From JBBIOI01 sp037443425 (GTDB lineage: Bacteria; Desulfobacterota; BSN033; UBA1163), in contig JBBIOI010000091.1 in the NCBI GenBank assembly GCA_037443425.1, positions 1-13,858 on the forward strand: a stretch of DNA of 13,858 nucleotides, given 5' to 3'. This document shows positions 7,273-13,858 of this stretch, one piece after another (position 1 is the stretch's first letter; every line of letters begins with the position of its first letter). Under the pieces are notes generated by a model, which ran no database searches, had not been told where the DNA came from, and saw only the letters and a list, made by a program, of their open reading frames with translations. The position numbers and the translations under genes are program-made.

Positions 7273-7300
7273 TAAACATCTATTTGGAGAAACTATTTTT

Positions 7301-8788
7301 ATGATGCAATCCAATATCGAATTTCTCCCTGTAACTGTTGATAAAAGTCATCTGATTACAATCGGAGAGAGACTCTATTCAGAGAGCATTGAGCTTATTC
7401 GTGAGCTGGTAAACAACGCCTATGATGCAGATGCTACAGAGGTCGATATCTATATAACTGACGAGATGATAGAGATTAAAGATAATGGCACAGGGATGGA
7501 CCGTGAAGGTCTGAGGCAATATTTTAATATTGGATCACCTGAAAAGATCTTAAAGGCAAAATCTCCAAAATTTCAAAGGGATTTAATAGGTCAATTTGGT
7601 ATTGGCAAATTCGCGAGTCTATCGGCTTGCGAATGCTTTGAGGTATATACTCAAAAGGGTGATTTCGCTGCTAAGGTGACTTTTGATAAGAAAGAATGGG
7701 AAAAAGAAGGAGACCAATGGAATCTCCCACTTGAAATCCTTGAGCCCGATAAAGAAAGGGGAGATGGAACTACTGTTAGGCTACTCAGATTAAAAAGAAG
7801 ATTTGACCATGAAGAGGTTATCCGAAAGATTATTGAAGGGACACCTATAAGGGCCCCAAAATTCACGGTAAGGCTCAATGGGATGAGAATAACGCCAAGA
7901 AGTATTAGTGGACATCGAATCCCATTCCTAGAGGGCACTGAATTTGGTCCCGTTCATGGAGAAATCATTATTCTTCCATCATCCAGTGCGTCTCCTGATG
8001 AAATAGGAATAGAGGTCAAGGTTAAACAGGTAACCATCAAGAGAGAACTTTTCGGTTTGGAAGATTTGGGAAAGGCCGCTTCTCGGATTCGTGGTGAAGT
8101 TTGGGCTGATTTCTTACCAGTGACAACAGACCGCACTGGCTTTATTATAGACAGCCCTCAATATCAGGCTTTTAAAAATGTGATGGAGAAGATCGTAGCC
8201 GACGTAAAAACCGTTTTAAAGAAACTTGCAGGCAAGAAAGAGAAAAGAAAGGCTAATAAAATGTTAAAAGAAGCCCTTCAGCGAGTGCATAGAGCCCTTG
8301 CAATGAATCCAGACCTTTCACCATTCGGTGCGATACCGCTTGGAGGTGAGGACCAGGGAATGGGAGGAGCAGCTTCAGTTTCAAAAAAATCCGAAAAAGA
8401 GATAAAAACTGAAATCGAGCCTGCGAAGGAAGGAAAGATGGAAAAATCAGCCCAAACATCTAAGAGGTTGAAAAAGAAATCTCCCAAGGTCAAACGATTA
8501 ACCCCTAATGCTGTTGTTCAAAGGGTGAAATTTGGGGAAGTAGGAGTATCTGTTTGTATAGATGATTTTGGTGAAGATGGGCCAGAATGCTTTACAGAAG
8601 GAACAGTGATTTATATCAATCAGCAACATCCTTTGTATCAGAGGGAGGCAAAAAGACCAGAAACTTATCTCCTCAATGTAACCAGACTTATTACGCAAGA
8701 AATCTCTTTGATGAAAGATATAAGAAACCCACGCCAAGCCTTCTTAAGACAGAGTAAACTCCTGCGAGATGCATTTATAGAAAAATAA
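7301..8788 (+). CDS. GHKL (HSP90/MutL-like) ATPase domain protein
   Basis: This 495-residue cytoplasmic protein has an N-terminal GHKL ATP-binding fold and no recognised output domain. The three nucleotide motifs are clear: the N-box IRELVNNAYDADAT (33-46, Glu35 and Asn39), the G1 box DNGTGM (61-66) and the G2 lid GQFGIGKFAS (97-106). A GDGTTVRLLRL G3-like strand is near residue 155. The middle (about 190-310) resembles the transducer region of HSP90/MutL proteins. A lysine-rich, low-complexity linker follows (about 310-425), then a compact C-terminal region containing VYINQQHPLY near 446. There is no histidine kinase H-box, so it is not a sensor kinase. The start ATG at 7301 (or 7304) has only a weak TGGAGA site. 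It stands alone between long direct repeats and between two transport operons, which suggests an accessory function such as stress response, DNA maintenance or defence; none is shown. Confidence 0.82.
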   Translation: MMQSNIEFLPVTVDKSHLITIGERLYSESIELIRELVNNAYDADATEVDIYITDEMIEIKDNGTGMDREGLRQYFNIGSPEKILKAKSPKFQRDLIGQFGIGKFASLSACECFEVYTQKGDFAAKVTFDKKEWEKEGDQWNLPLEILEPDKERGDGTTVRLLRLKRRFDHEEVIRKIIEGTPIRAPKFTVRLNGMRITPRSISGHRIPFLEGTEFGPVHGEIIILPSSSASPDEIGIEVKVKQVTIKRELFGLEDLGKAASRIRGEVWADFLPVTTDRTGFIIDSPQYQAFKNVMEKIVADVKTVLKKLAGKKEKRKANKMLKEALQRVHRALAMNPDLSPFGAIPLGGEDQGMGGAASVSKKSEKEIKTEIEPAKEGKMEKSAQTSKRLKKKSPKVKRLTPNAVVQRVKFGEVGVSVCIDDFGEDGPECFTEGTVIYINQQHPLYQREAKRPETYLLNVTRLITQEISLMKDIRNPRQAFLRQSKLLRDAFIEK

Positions 8789-8791
8789 AAG

Positions 8792-8828
8792 GTCATTGCG
8801 ATCGAAGTGTGTCAATCTTATCTATGAT
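8792..8828. repeat. Degenerate copy of the GTCATTGCGAG element after the ATPase gene
   Basis: GTCATTGCGATCGAAG begins at 8792, four bases after the ATPase stop codon, and is followed by TCAATCTTA. It is a single diverged unit of the element that also ends the hydrolase gene. It immediately precedes the second long direct repeat. Confidence 0.6.
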
Positions 8829-9064
8829 GTCATTGCGAGGGCTTTATCTTTTCAGATTGGGGAGGTGGGTGAAAAAGCCTTTGAGCGGATACCTTTTATA
8901 AAATGAACGGCCCCAAACTGTCATTGCGAGGCGAAGCGAGGAATCTTTGAGATTGCCACGCCCTTCGGGCTCGCAATGACTGCTTGCCAGAGATTGCCAG
9001 GGGCTAAACCAGACAAACCAGATAAACTAAATAGACCAGAAATACCCCTCCATACCTCTCCTTA
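8829..9064. repeat. Long direct repeat, copy 2 (downstream of the GHKL ATPase gene)
   Basis: This 236-bp stretch matches 6926-7208 in the same orientation, with the same order of segments. It lacks the internal segment of about 36 bp and a few bases near the AGACC/CCAGAAATAC end. With copy 1 it brackets the ATPase gene, so recombination between them could delete or amplify that gene. The remaining part of the gap (9065-9142) holds no gene that I can see. Confidence 0.9.
8920..8980. repeat. Palindromic MITE-like element within copy 2
   Basis: GTCATTGCGAG (8920-8930) and CTCGCAATGAC (8970-8980) are exact 11-bp inverted ends of a 61-bp unit. Inside are GCGAAGCGAGGAATCT and the GCCCTTCGGGC mini-hairpin (8960-8970). 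This appears to be the simple form of the element; the version in copy 1 carries an added partial left end. Confidence 0.8.
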
Positions 9065-9142
9065 TTTTCGCTTCACTTACGTTTGCACAATGACCAATCC
9101 CCAATCTTTGAAGAAACTTTTTAGACCTTTCGAATTTCGTGC

Positions 9143-9170
9143 TTGACAAAAAATTATTTTTTGGTATGAT
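9143..9170 (+). promoter_or_regulatory. Near-consensus sigma-70 promoter of the second TRAP operon
   Basis: A perfect TTGACA (-35) at 9143-9148 and TATGAT (-10) at 9165-9170 are separated by 16 bp. A TG one base before the -10 (9162-9163) makes it an extended -10. Transcription would begin near 9177, about 31 bases before the dctP start codon. It is the strongest promoter I can see in the window. Confidence 0.75.
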
Positions 9171-9174
9171 TTTT

Positions 9175-9188
9175 ACCGACCGGTCAAT
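9175..9188. promoter_or_regulatory. Palindromic operator-like site over the likely transcription start
   Basis: ACCGACCGGTCAAT contains the perfect palindrome GACCGGTC (9178-9185), extended imperfectly on both sides. It stands out as GC-rich in AT-rich surroundings and lies where a repressor would block the promoter just upstream. Overlapping ACCGACCGGT palindromes are typical of operators bound by TetR-family repressors. No regulator gene is in the window, so the binding protein is inference. Confidence 0.5.
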
Positions 9189-9207
9189 TAAAAATGAGGT
9201 GTTTAAA

Positions 9208-10215
9208 ATGAGAAAGTTTATATTCATCTTATTTATGGCTGTATTGTCCTTAATAATTAATGAAAATGGTAAATCATTTGCTCAGACCATTTATTTTAAA
9301 CTTGCCACTCATGTGCCACCCCAGCATTACGCAAATAAAGTATTTGAACAATGGATCGCTGAATTGAATAAAAGAAGTGGAGGTAGAATCAAGGTTACAC
9401 TTTATCCTGGGCAGAGTTTAGGTAAAATACCTGATGAATGGAATATGCTTAAATCTGGGATCAGTGATATTGGATGGATACTCCCAATGTACTATCCAGG
9501 CACATTCCCACTTGCTGATGTAAGTGACCTCCCCTTCCTCATGCCATGTGGTAAGAGAGATTTATCCCTTCTGAATCAAATCTTTGAAAAGTTTATAAAT
9601 AAACAATTTGAAGAAGTAAAAATACTCTGGCCAGGTTTTCTGGGTTTTCCTCAGCTTCATACAAAAAAACCTGTAACAAAACTGGAAGACTTAAAAGGTC
9701 TGCAAATAAGATGCCCTCCTGGACCCCTTTTGCAGGCAATGGAAAAACTGGGAGCAACACCTGTTCAGATACCCACTCCAGAAGTTTATAATGCCCTGGA
9801 GAGGGGAATCGTTGATGGTTGTTTGATTCCCTGGGAAGGTGCGCTTGCATTTAAATTTTATGAGGTTGTCAAGAATCATACAGTAATTAGCATTGCATGT
9901 GGTTTTAATGTGACTGCAATGAATCTTAAAAAGTGGAATAGTTTGCCATCAGAAATTCAAAAAGTATTTATAGAATTAAATACATCCTTCCAGCAAAAAA
10001 TGAATGATAAGGCAAACGAAGCTGATGAGATAGCCATCCAAACCTTTAAGAAAGCTGGAAATAATATAATACAACTTTCATCTATAGAAAAGGCAAGGTG
10101 GATTGAGGCTACCAAACCCGTTGTAGATAGTTGGGCAAAAAGGATGGACGGTCGTGGACTTCCGGGATCAGCCATTGTTGAAAAAATGAGACGATTAGGT
10201 AGTGATTGTAAATAA
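9208..10215 (+). CDS. TRAP transporter solute-binding protein, DctP family
   Basis: This is the periplasmic binding protein of the second TRAP importer; it probably captures a carboxylate. The product is 335 residues, normal for the family. An N-terminal signal peptide (MRKF, a hydrophobic core to about residue 17, likely cleavage after SFA at 23-25) precedes the mature start QTIYFKLATHVPP. The family core LKGLQIRCPPGPLLQAMEKLG carries the conserved arginine (Arg168) expected to pair with a substrate carboxylate. It is followed by TPEVYNALERGIVDG (190-204). The start at 9208 is chosen over an in-frame ATG at 9139 because that one lies upstream of the promoter and would spoil the signal peptide. 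TGAGGTG (9195-9201) is a good ribosome binding site. It leads the operon with dctQ, dctM and the glycyl radical enzyme gene. Confidence 0.93.
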   Translation: MRKFIFILFMAVLSLIINENGKSFAQTIYFKLATHVPPQHYANKVFEQWIAELNKRSGGRIKVTLYPGQSLGKIPDEWNMLKSGISDIGWILPMYYPGTFPLADVSDLPFLMPCGKRDLSLLNQIFEKFINKQFEEVKILWPGFLGFPQLHTKKPVTKLEDLKGLQIRCPPGPLLQAMEKLGATPVQIPTPEVYNALERGIVDGCLIPWEGALAFKFYEVVKNHTVISIACGFNVTAMNLKKWNSLPSEIQKVFIELNTSFQQKMNDKANEADEIAIQTFKKAGNNIIQLSSIEKARWIEATKPVVDSWAKRMDGRGLPGSAIVEKMRRLGSDCK

Positions 10216-10231
10216 AAGGACAGGATTTGTA

Positions 10232-10726
10232 ATGAAATTTTTAGATCGTATAATGAAAAGCTTAGTTTTTATCAGCTGTATAATTTATGGATTAATGGCT
10301 TTTGTTATAGGGTTTAATGTTGTTGGTCGACTTCTATTCAAGCATCCAATAAAAGGAACAGTCGAAATTGTTGAGATAATGATGGTCTTTATTGGGTTTT
10401 TCTCAATAGCATTTACTACACAGAATCGCTCTCATGTTACAGTTCGTATTTTTTTACATCATCTTCCAGTAAATATCCAAAAAAAAATATTATCAATAGG
10501 GTTTCTTTTAAGCTCAATCATAATTGGTATTATCACCTATCAGTCAATTTTGAATACAATCTATTATACTCTTCATTTAGAACAAACAACGAGCCTCCTT
10601 TTCATTCCACTTGCACCATTAAAATTTATTATGGTGCTTGGATGTGGACTCATTTTTATATTTTTATACTTAGACTTTTTACATCTGATGGTAAATAATA
10701 AAGATATGGAGGGGAACTCAACTTGA
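10232..10726 (+). CDS. TRAP transporter small permease, DctQ family
   Basis: This is the small membrane subunit of the second TRAP importer. From ATG 10232 the product is 164 residues, with four hydrophobic helices at roughly residues 8-30, 47-63, 83-103 and 125-150. The DctQ signature HPIKGTVEIVE after the first helix and NRSHVTVRIF after the second are present. The ATG at 10232 is preferred because CAGGA (10221-10225) is well placed. A GTG at 10202 is in frame but would overlap the dctP end by 14 bp and add ten charged residues before the usual start. The TGA stop overlaps the TTG start of dctM by one codon step, so the two are probably translationally coupled. Confidence 0.9.
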   Translation: MKFLDRIMKSLVFISCIIYGLMAFVIGFNVVGRLLFKHPIKGTVEIVEIMMVFIGFFSIAFTTQNRSHVTVRIFLHHLPVNIQKKILSIGFLLSSIIIGIITYQSILNTIYYTLHLEQTTSLLFIPLAPLKFIMVLGCGLIFIFLYLDFLHLMVNNKDMEGNST

Positions 10727-12033
10727 ATCCTTTGGTTGTTGGTATAGTAGGCCTTGGCCTCCTCTTCCTTTTGATGTTTTTTGAAGTACCCATCGCTTTT
10801 TCAATGGCCCTTGTGGGATTTTTAGGTTTTGGAATCCTTTCAGGTTTTGAGGCTGCGATGAATATGGTTGGGCTTGTTCCTTACACTACAATTTCGGATT
10901 ACATCTTTAGTGTCTTACCTCTCTTTCTTCTGATGGGAGAAATAGCATCCATATCTGGTATAATGGAAGATACATACAGGACCATTAATAAATGGCTTGG
11001 CCATCTTCATGGAGGACTTGCAATAGCAACGATTGGTGGGTGCGCTGGGTTCGCTGCAGTATGTGGCTCAAGCGTAGCTACTGGTGCTACAATGACAAAA
11101 ATCGCTCTTCCAGAGATGAAGAGATATGGATATCATACAGGTCTAAGTACTGGGGTCCTTGCTGCTGGGGGTACTTTAGGAATCATGATTCCTCCGAGTA
11201 TGCAGTTTATTCTTTATGGGGTAATTGCTGAACAATCGATAGGTAAACTCTTTATAGCAGGAATATTCCCAGGGGTGCTTCTTTCCATAATGTTTATGTT
11301 AACAATATATATTACCACAAAGTCGAACCCTTCCCTTGGACCTCCTGGTGTTAAATCAGATTGGAAAGAAAGATTCTCCTCAATCAAGGATATATGGGGG
11401 GTTATCTTACTCTTTATAACTGTAATGGGAGGGATATGGGGAGGTCTTTTTACTCCCACTGAAGCTGCAGCTATCGGAGTATTAATCTCCCTCATCCTCA
11501 TGCGTTTAAAAAGGAGATTAACACGAAATAATATAGCCAATGCTTTAATATCTTCTTTAAGGACAACTGGAATGTGTTTTGGCATTCTTATCGGGGCAAT
11601 GATTTTTAGCTACTTTATCGCATTAACCACTCTTCCTATGGCATTGGCCCAATTTGTATCTTCGCTTCCTATTTCACCATTAGGTATCCTGATTTGTATA
11701 TTGATTGTATATCTAATTTTGGGCTGTCTTATGGATGCCCTTGCAATGGTACTTCTTACAATGCCAATCTTTATCCCGGTAATTAAAACATTAGGATTTG
11801 ATTTAATATGGTTTGGAATAATTCTCTGCCTTATGTGTGAAATGGCATTAATCACACCCCCTATTGGTATGAATGTTTTTATTATAAGTGGGCTATCTGG
11901 TGTTAGAATGTATACAGTGTTTAAAGGGATAGTACCTTTTTTAATTGCAATGGTAATCTGTATGTTCTTATTAATTGCATTTCCCGGGATTAGCTTATGG
12001 TTACCAAATACTATGTTATCAGTAAAAAGATAA
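10723..12033 (+). CDS. TRAP transporter large permease, DctM family
   Basis: This is the large transport subunit of the second TRAP importer, 436 residues and strongly hydrophobic. Family features are CGSSVATGATM near residue 115, GGTLGIMIPPS near 149, SIGKLFIAGIFPG, FTPTEAAAIG near 244, and EMALITPPIGMNVF near 375. It starts with TTG at 10723, supported by GGAGGGG (10708-10714) eight bases upstream and by overlap with the dctQ stop. It is a clear homologue of the DctM at 1196-2494, and long stretches align without gaps. The glycyl radical enzyme gene follows after 40 bp, suggesting that the imported compound, or a product of it, is its substrate. Confidence 0.95.
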   Translation: MNPLVVGIVGLGLLFLLMFFEVPIAFSMALVGFLGFGILSGFEAAMNMVGLVPYTTISDYIFSVLPLFLLMGEIASISGIMEDTYRTINKWLGHLHGGLAIATIGGCAGFAAVCGSSVATGATMTKIALPEMKRYGYHTGLSTGVLAAGGTLGIMIPPSMQFILYGVIAEQSIGKLFIAGIFPGVLLSIMFMLTIYITTKSNPSLGPPGVKSDWKERFSSIKDIWGVILLFITVMGGIWGGLFTPTEAAAIGVLISLILMRLKRRLTRNNIANALISSLRTTGMCFGILIGAMIFSYFIALTTLPMALAQFVSSLPISPLGILICILIVYLILGCLMDALAMVLLTMPIFIPVIKTLGFDLIWFGIILCLMCEMALITPPIGMNVFIISGLSGVRMYTVFKGIVPFLIAMVICMFLLIAFPGISLWLPNTMLSVKR

Positions 12034-12073
12034 TGCAGAAAGTTAGTTGTAAATTTGGGAAAGGAGGGAAAGA

Positions 12074-13858
12074 ATGATTGAGAATATTGCAAGGGTACCC
12101 AAGTATCCAAATGGTAGCGACCTTTCCAGAGGTCAAAGGCTATGGCTTAAATTAGTGGAAAGACGCCAAACCGAACCAATTTCTTTAGAGCGAGCAAAAC
12201 TATTAACAGCCTCATGGAAAGAGACCGAAGGGTTACCAATACCTATAAGAAGGGCAAAAGCTTTTGAAAAGATTGTTACTGAAATCCCAATATTTATCGA
12301 CGATGAACAATTGATTGCTGGTAACTATGGTAGTCGTCCCATGGCAGCCGAATGGAGACCAGAAGTTACAGTTGAGTGGGTACTTGAAAGATTTGAAAGT
12401 GAAGTTGGTTCAATGAAAATTAGAAAAGAAGATATTCCAGTAATGAAAGATATAGCTGAGTTTTGGAAGGATAAAGCTATTGATTCAATCTTTTTCAGAT
12501 ATATAGGTAAAGAGGAAGAAGAGAGGTTTAGAACCTTAGATTATCGTGGCGTACTCATTCGCCATCTTTATCAAGAAGCCCTTCAAGGTCAAGGATGGGT
12601 TGTGCCTGATTATCCAAAGGTAATTAAAAAAGGGCTTCTGGGTATTTTGCAGGAGGTTCAAGATGAAATAAAAGCAACTCCTTTTAGAGACGAAACAAGC
12701 CTAAATAAAAGAATATTCCTTGAGTCACTCACTATAGTAATTAAGGCAGGTATTCAATATGCAAAAAGGCACGCCCAATTGGCAAGGCAGTTAGCTAAAA
12801 ATGCTAATCAAAAAAGAAAAAATGAATTGGAGAAGATTGCTAAAATATGTGAATGGGTTCCAGCAAATCCTGCAAGGACCTTTTGGGAAGCATTACAAAC
12901 ACTGTGGTTCTGTCATCTCTTCATATTCTTTGATACAAAAGAGAGCGGGGTTTCTCCAGGTAGAGTGGATCAGTACCTTTATCCTTATTATAAAAATGAC
13001 ATTGAGGCAGGAAGGATTACAAGGGAAGAGGCGATTGAATTACTGGAACTACTACGTTGCCATTTTAGCTCATATAGGGCACTTTTAGAATCAAGTTTGC
13101 AAGAGAAAGGGATAGGGGAAGCAAATTGGTTTAACTGTGTTCTTGGCGGGCAAACCCCAGATGGTAAGGATGCTACAAATGAGATGTCCTTTTTGTGGAT
13201 CGAAGCTGCTATGAGGACACGCACCCCTCACCCAACCCTTTCGATAAGGGTCCACGAAAATATGAATGAAGAATTCGCAATGAAGGCAGTTGAGTTAAGT
13301 AGCCTTGGTCTTGGATATCCTGCATGGTTTGGTGACAAAACAACCATTCCATTTTTAGTAAACCAAGGTGTAAGTCTCGAAGAGGCAAGAGATTACGCTA
13401 TTGCGGGGTGTACAATATCATGTGTCCCTGGGAAGACGTCTCCTGCTCGTGTCTTCTTTGGTAATATACCTAAGATATTGGAATTAACCCTTTACAATGG
13501 GGTAGATCCAAGAACAGGAAAGCGCGTTGGACCTGAGACAGGTCGATTTGAAGACTTTAATACCTATGAAGAATTATACGAAGCCTATAGAAAACAGGTA
13601 AGATACTTCTTGGAACAAGCTACCTCAGACTGCACAAAGGCAAGGGTTTTTCAACCTTCTGTATTACCACACCTTTTTCTATCATTATTAATCGATGACT
13701 GCATAAAACGTGGACTTCCCTGTAATGGTGGGGGTGCCCGTTACCAGCAAGGAATGTGGTATCTTCTTCCTTCAGGCCCTATAGATGTAGCAGACTCCTT
13801 GGCCGCAATTAAAAAATGTGTATTTGAAGAAAAAAAGATTACAAAAAAACAACTTATG
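12074..13858 (+). CDS. Glycyl radical enzyme, pyruvate formate-lyase-like family (5' part, runs off the window)
   Basis: This is an oxygen-sensitive radical enzyme of the PFL-like superfamily, cut by the window end after 595 residues; these enzymes are usually about 780-850 long. AAAGGAGGG (12060-12068) precedes the ATG. Family features in order are a PIFIDDEQLIAGNYGSRP N-terminal segment (72-89), WVPANPARTFWEALQ (261-275), GRVDQYLYPYY (296-306), a cysteine loop YAIAGCTISCVPGKTS (441-456), and NGGGARYQQG...DVADSLAAIKK (551-581). Cys446 (codon 13409-13411) is the expected thiyl radical site; Cys450 is nearby. Known dehydratases, choline and isethionate lyases and arylacetate decarboxylases carry GCVE with a Glu at Cys+2; here that position is Ile. 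The RVxGY glycyl loop would be downstream, and the activating enzyme gene is not in view. The reaction cannot be assigned: X-succinate synthase-like, lyase or new activity are all open. Confidence 0.92.
   Translation, partial: MIENIARVPKYPNGSDLSRGQRLWLKLVERRQTEPISLERAKLLTASWKETEGLPIPIRRAKAFEKIVTEIPIFIDDEQLIAGNYGSRPMAAEWRPEVTVEWVLERFESEVGSMKIRKEDIPVMKDIAEFWKDKAIDSIFFRYIGKEEEERFRTLDYRGVLIRHLYQEALQGQGWVVPDYPKVIKKGLLGILQEVQDEIKATPFRDETSLNKRIFLESLTIVIKAGIQYAKRHAQLARQLAKNANQKRKNELEKIAKICEWVPANPARTFWEALQTLWFCHLFIFFDTKESGVSPGRVDQYLYPYYKNDIEAGRITREEAIELLELLRCHFSSYRALLESSLQEKGIGEANWFNCVLGGQTPDGKDATNEMSFLWIEAAMRTRTPHPTLSIRVHENMNEEFAMKAVELSSLGLGYPAWFGDKTTIPFLVNQGVSLEEARDYAIAGCTISCVPGKTSPARVFFGNIPKILELTLYNGVDPRTGKRVGPETGRFEDFNTYEELYEAYRKQVRYFLEQATSDCTKARVFQPSVLPHLFLSLLIDDCIKRGLPCNGGGARYQQGMWYLLPSGPIDVADSLAAIKKCVFEEKKITKKQLM

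Noticed and set aside
9139..9207. An upstream in-frame ATG that would extend the second DctP by 23 residues
   Set aside because: It precedes the strong promoter, has no ribosome binding site and would place 23 residues ahead of a good signal peptide.
11610..12110. A 166-codon open frame on the - strand opposite the second dctM
   Set aside because: It is antisense to a well-supported DctM protein and shows no recognisable motif or ribosome binding site.
12801..13088. A 95-codon open frame on the + strand within the glycyl radical enzyme gene
   Set aside because: The other frame encodes a continuous, family-matching glycyl radical enzyme through this stretch, so this is a shadow.

Overview
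The window looks like a catabolic island from an AT-rich anaerobic bacterium. The anaerobic call rests on a glycyl radical enzyme, whose radical oxygen destroys, and on a flavoprotein with an iron-sulfur-type cysteine cluster. Paired TRAP transporters with flavoproteins and a glycyl radical enzyme fit a Desulfobacterota (former Deltaproteobacteria) sulfate reducer or syntroph. The taxon is inference only, because there is no rRNA or marker gene here.

Left block (1-6827), all on the + strand: the 3' end of a TRAP solute-binding protein gene (dctP-type); a 226-bp gap holding a perfect hairpin repeat; the TRAP small and large permease genes (dctQ, dctM; ATGA overlap); an iron-sulfur-flavoprotein-like NAD(P)H:FMN reductase with a C-terminal zinc-ribbon-like tail; seven head-to-tail copies of an 8-bp repeat; an FAD-dependent oxidoreductase of the fumarate reductase/succinate dehydrogenase flavoprotein superfamily that lacks two usual fumarate reductase motifs; and a CocE/NonD-type alpha/beta hydrolase. 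Short gaps and good ribosome binding sites suggest one operon for uptake, hydrolysis and redox conversion of an organic acid or ester.

Middle block (6828-9142): a lone GHKL (HSP90/MutL-like) ATPase gene bracketed by two closely similar direct repeats (6926-7208 and 8829-9064). The repeats are built from a dispersed palindromic element with the core GTCATTGCGAG and its reverse complement. The gene has no obvious link to the catabolic genes and looks like an accessory insertion.

Right block (9143-13858), all on the + strand: a near-consensus sigma-70 promoter with a palindromic, TetR-type operator-like site over the likely transcription start; then a complete second TRAP transporter (dctP, dctQ, dctM); then a glycyl radical enzyme gene that runs off the window before its glycyl radical domain. 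The catalytic cysteine loop of this enzyme (GCTIS) lacks the Cys-x-Glu found in the well-known eliminases and decarboxylases of the family, so its reaction is not predictable from the sequence.

The simplest reading is two TRAP-fed transcription units for anaerobic use of carboxylates, with a repeat-flanked ATPase gene set between them. Both TRAP systems are clearly related to each other. No tRNA, rRNA, CRISPR array or transposase is visible.
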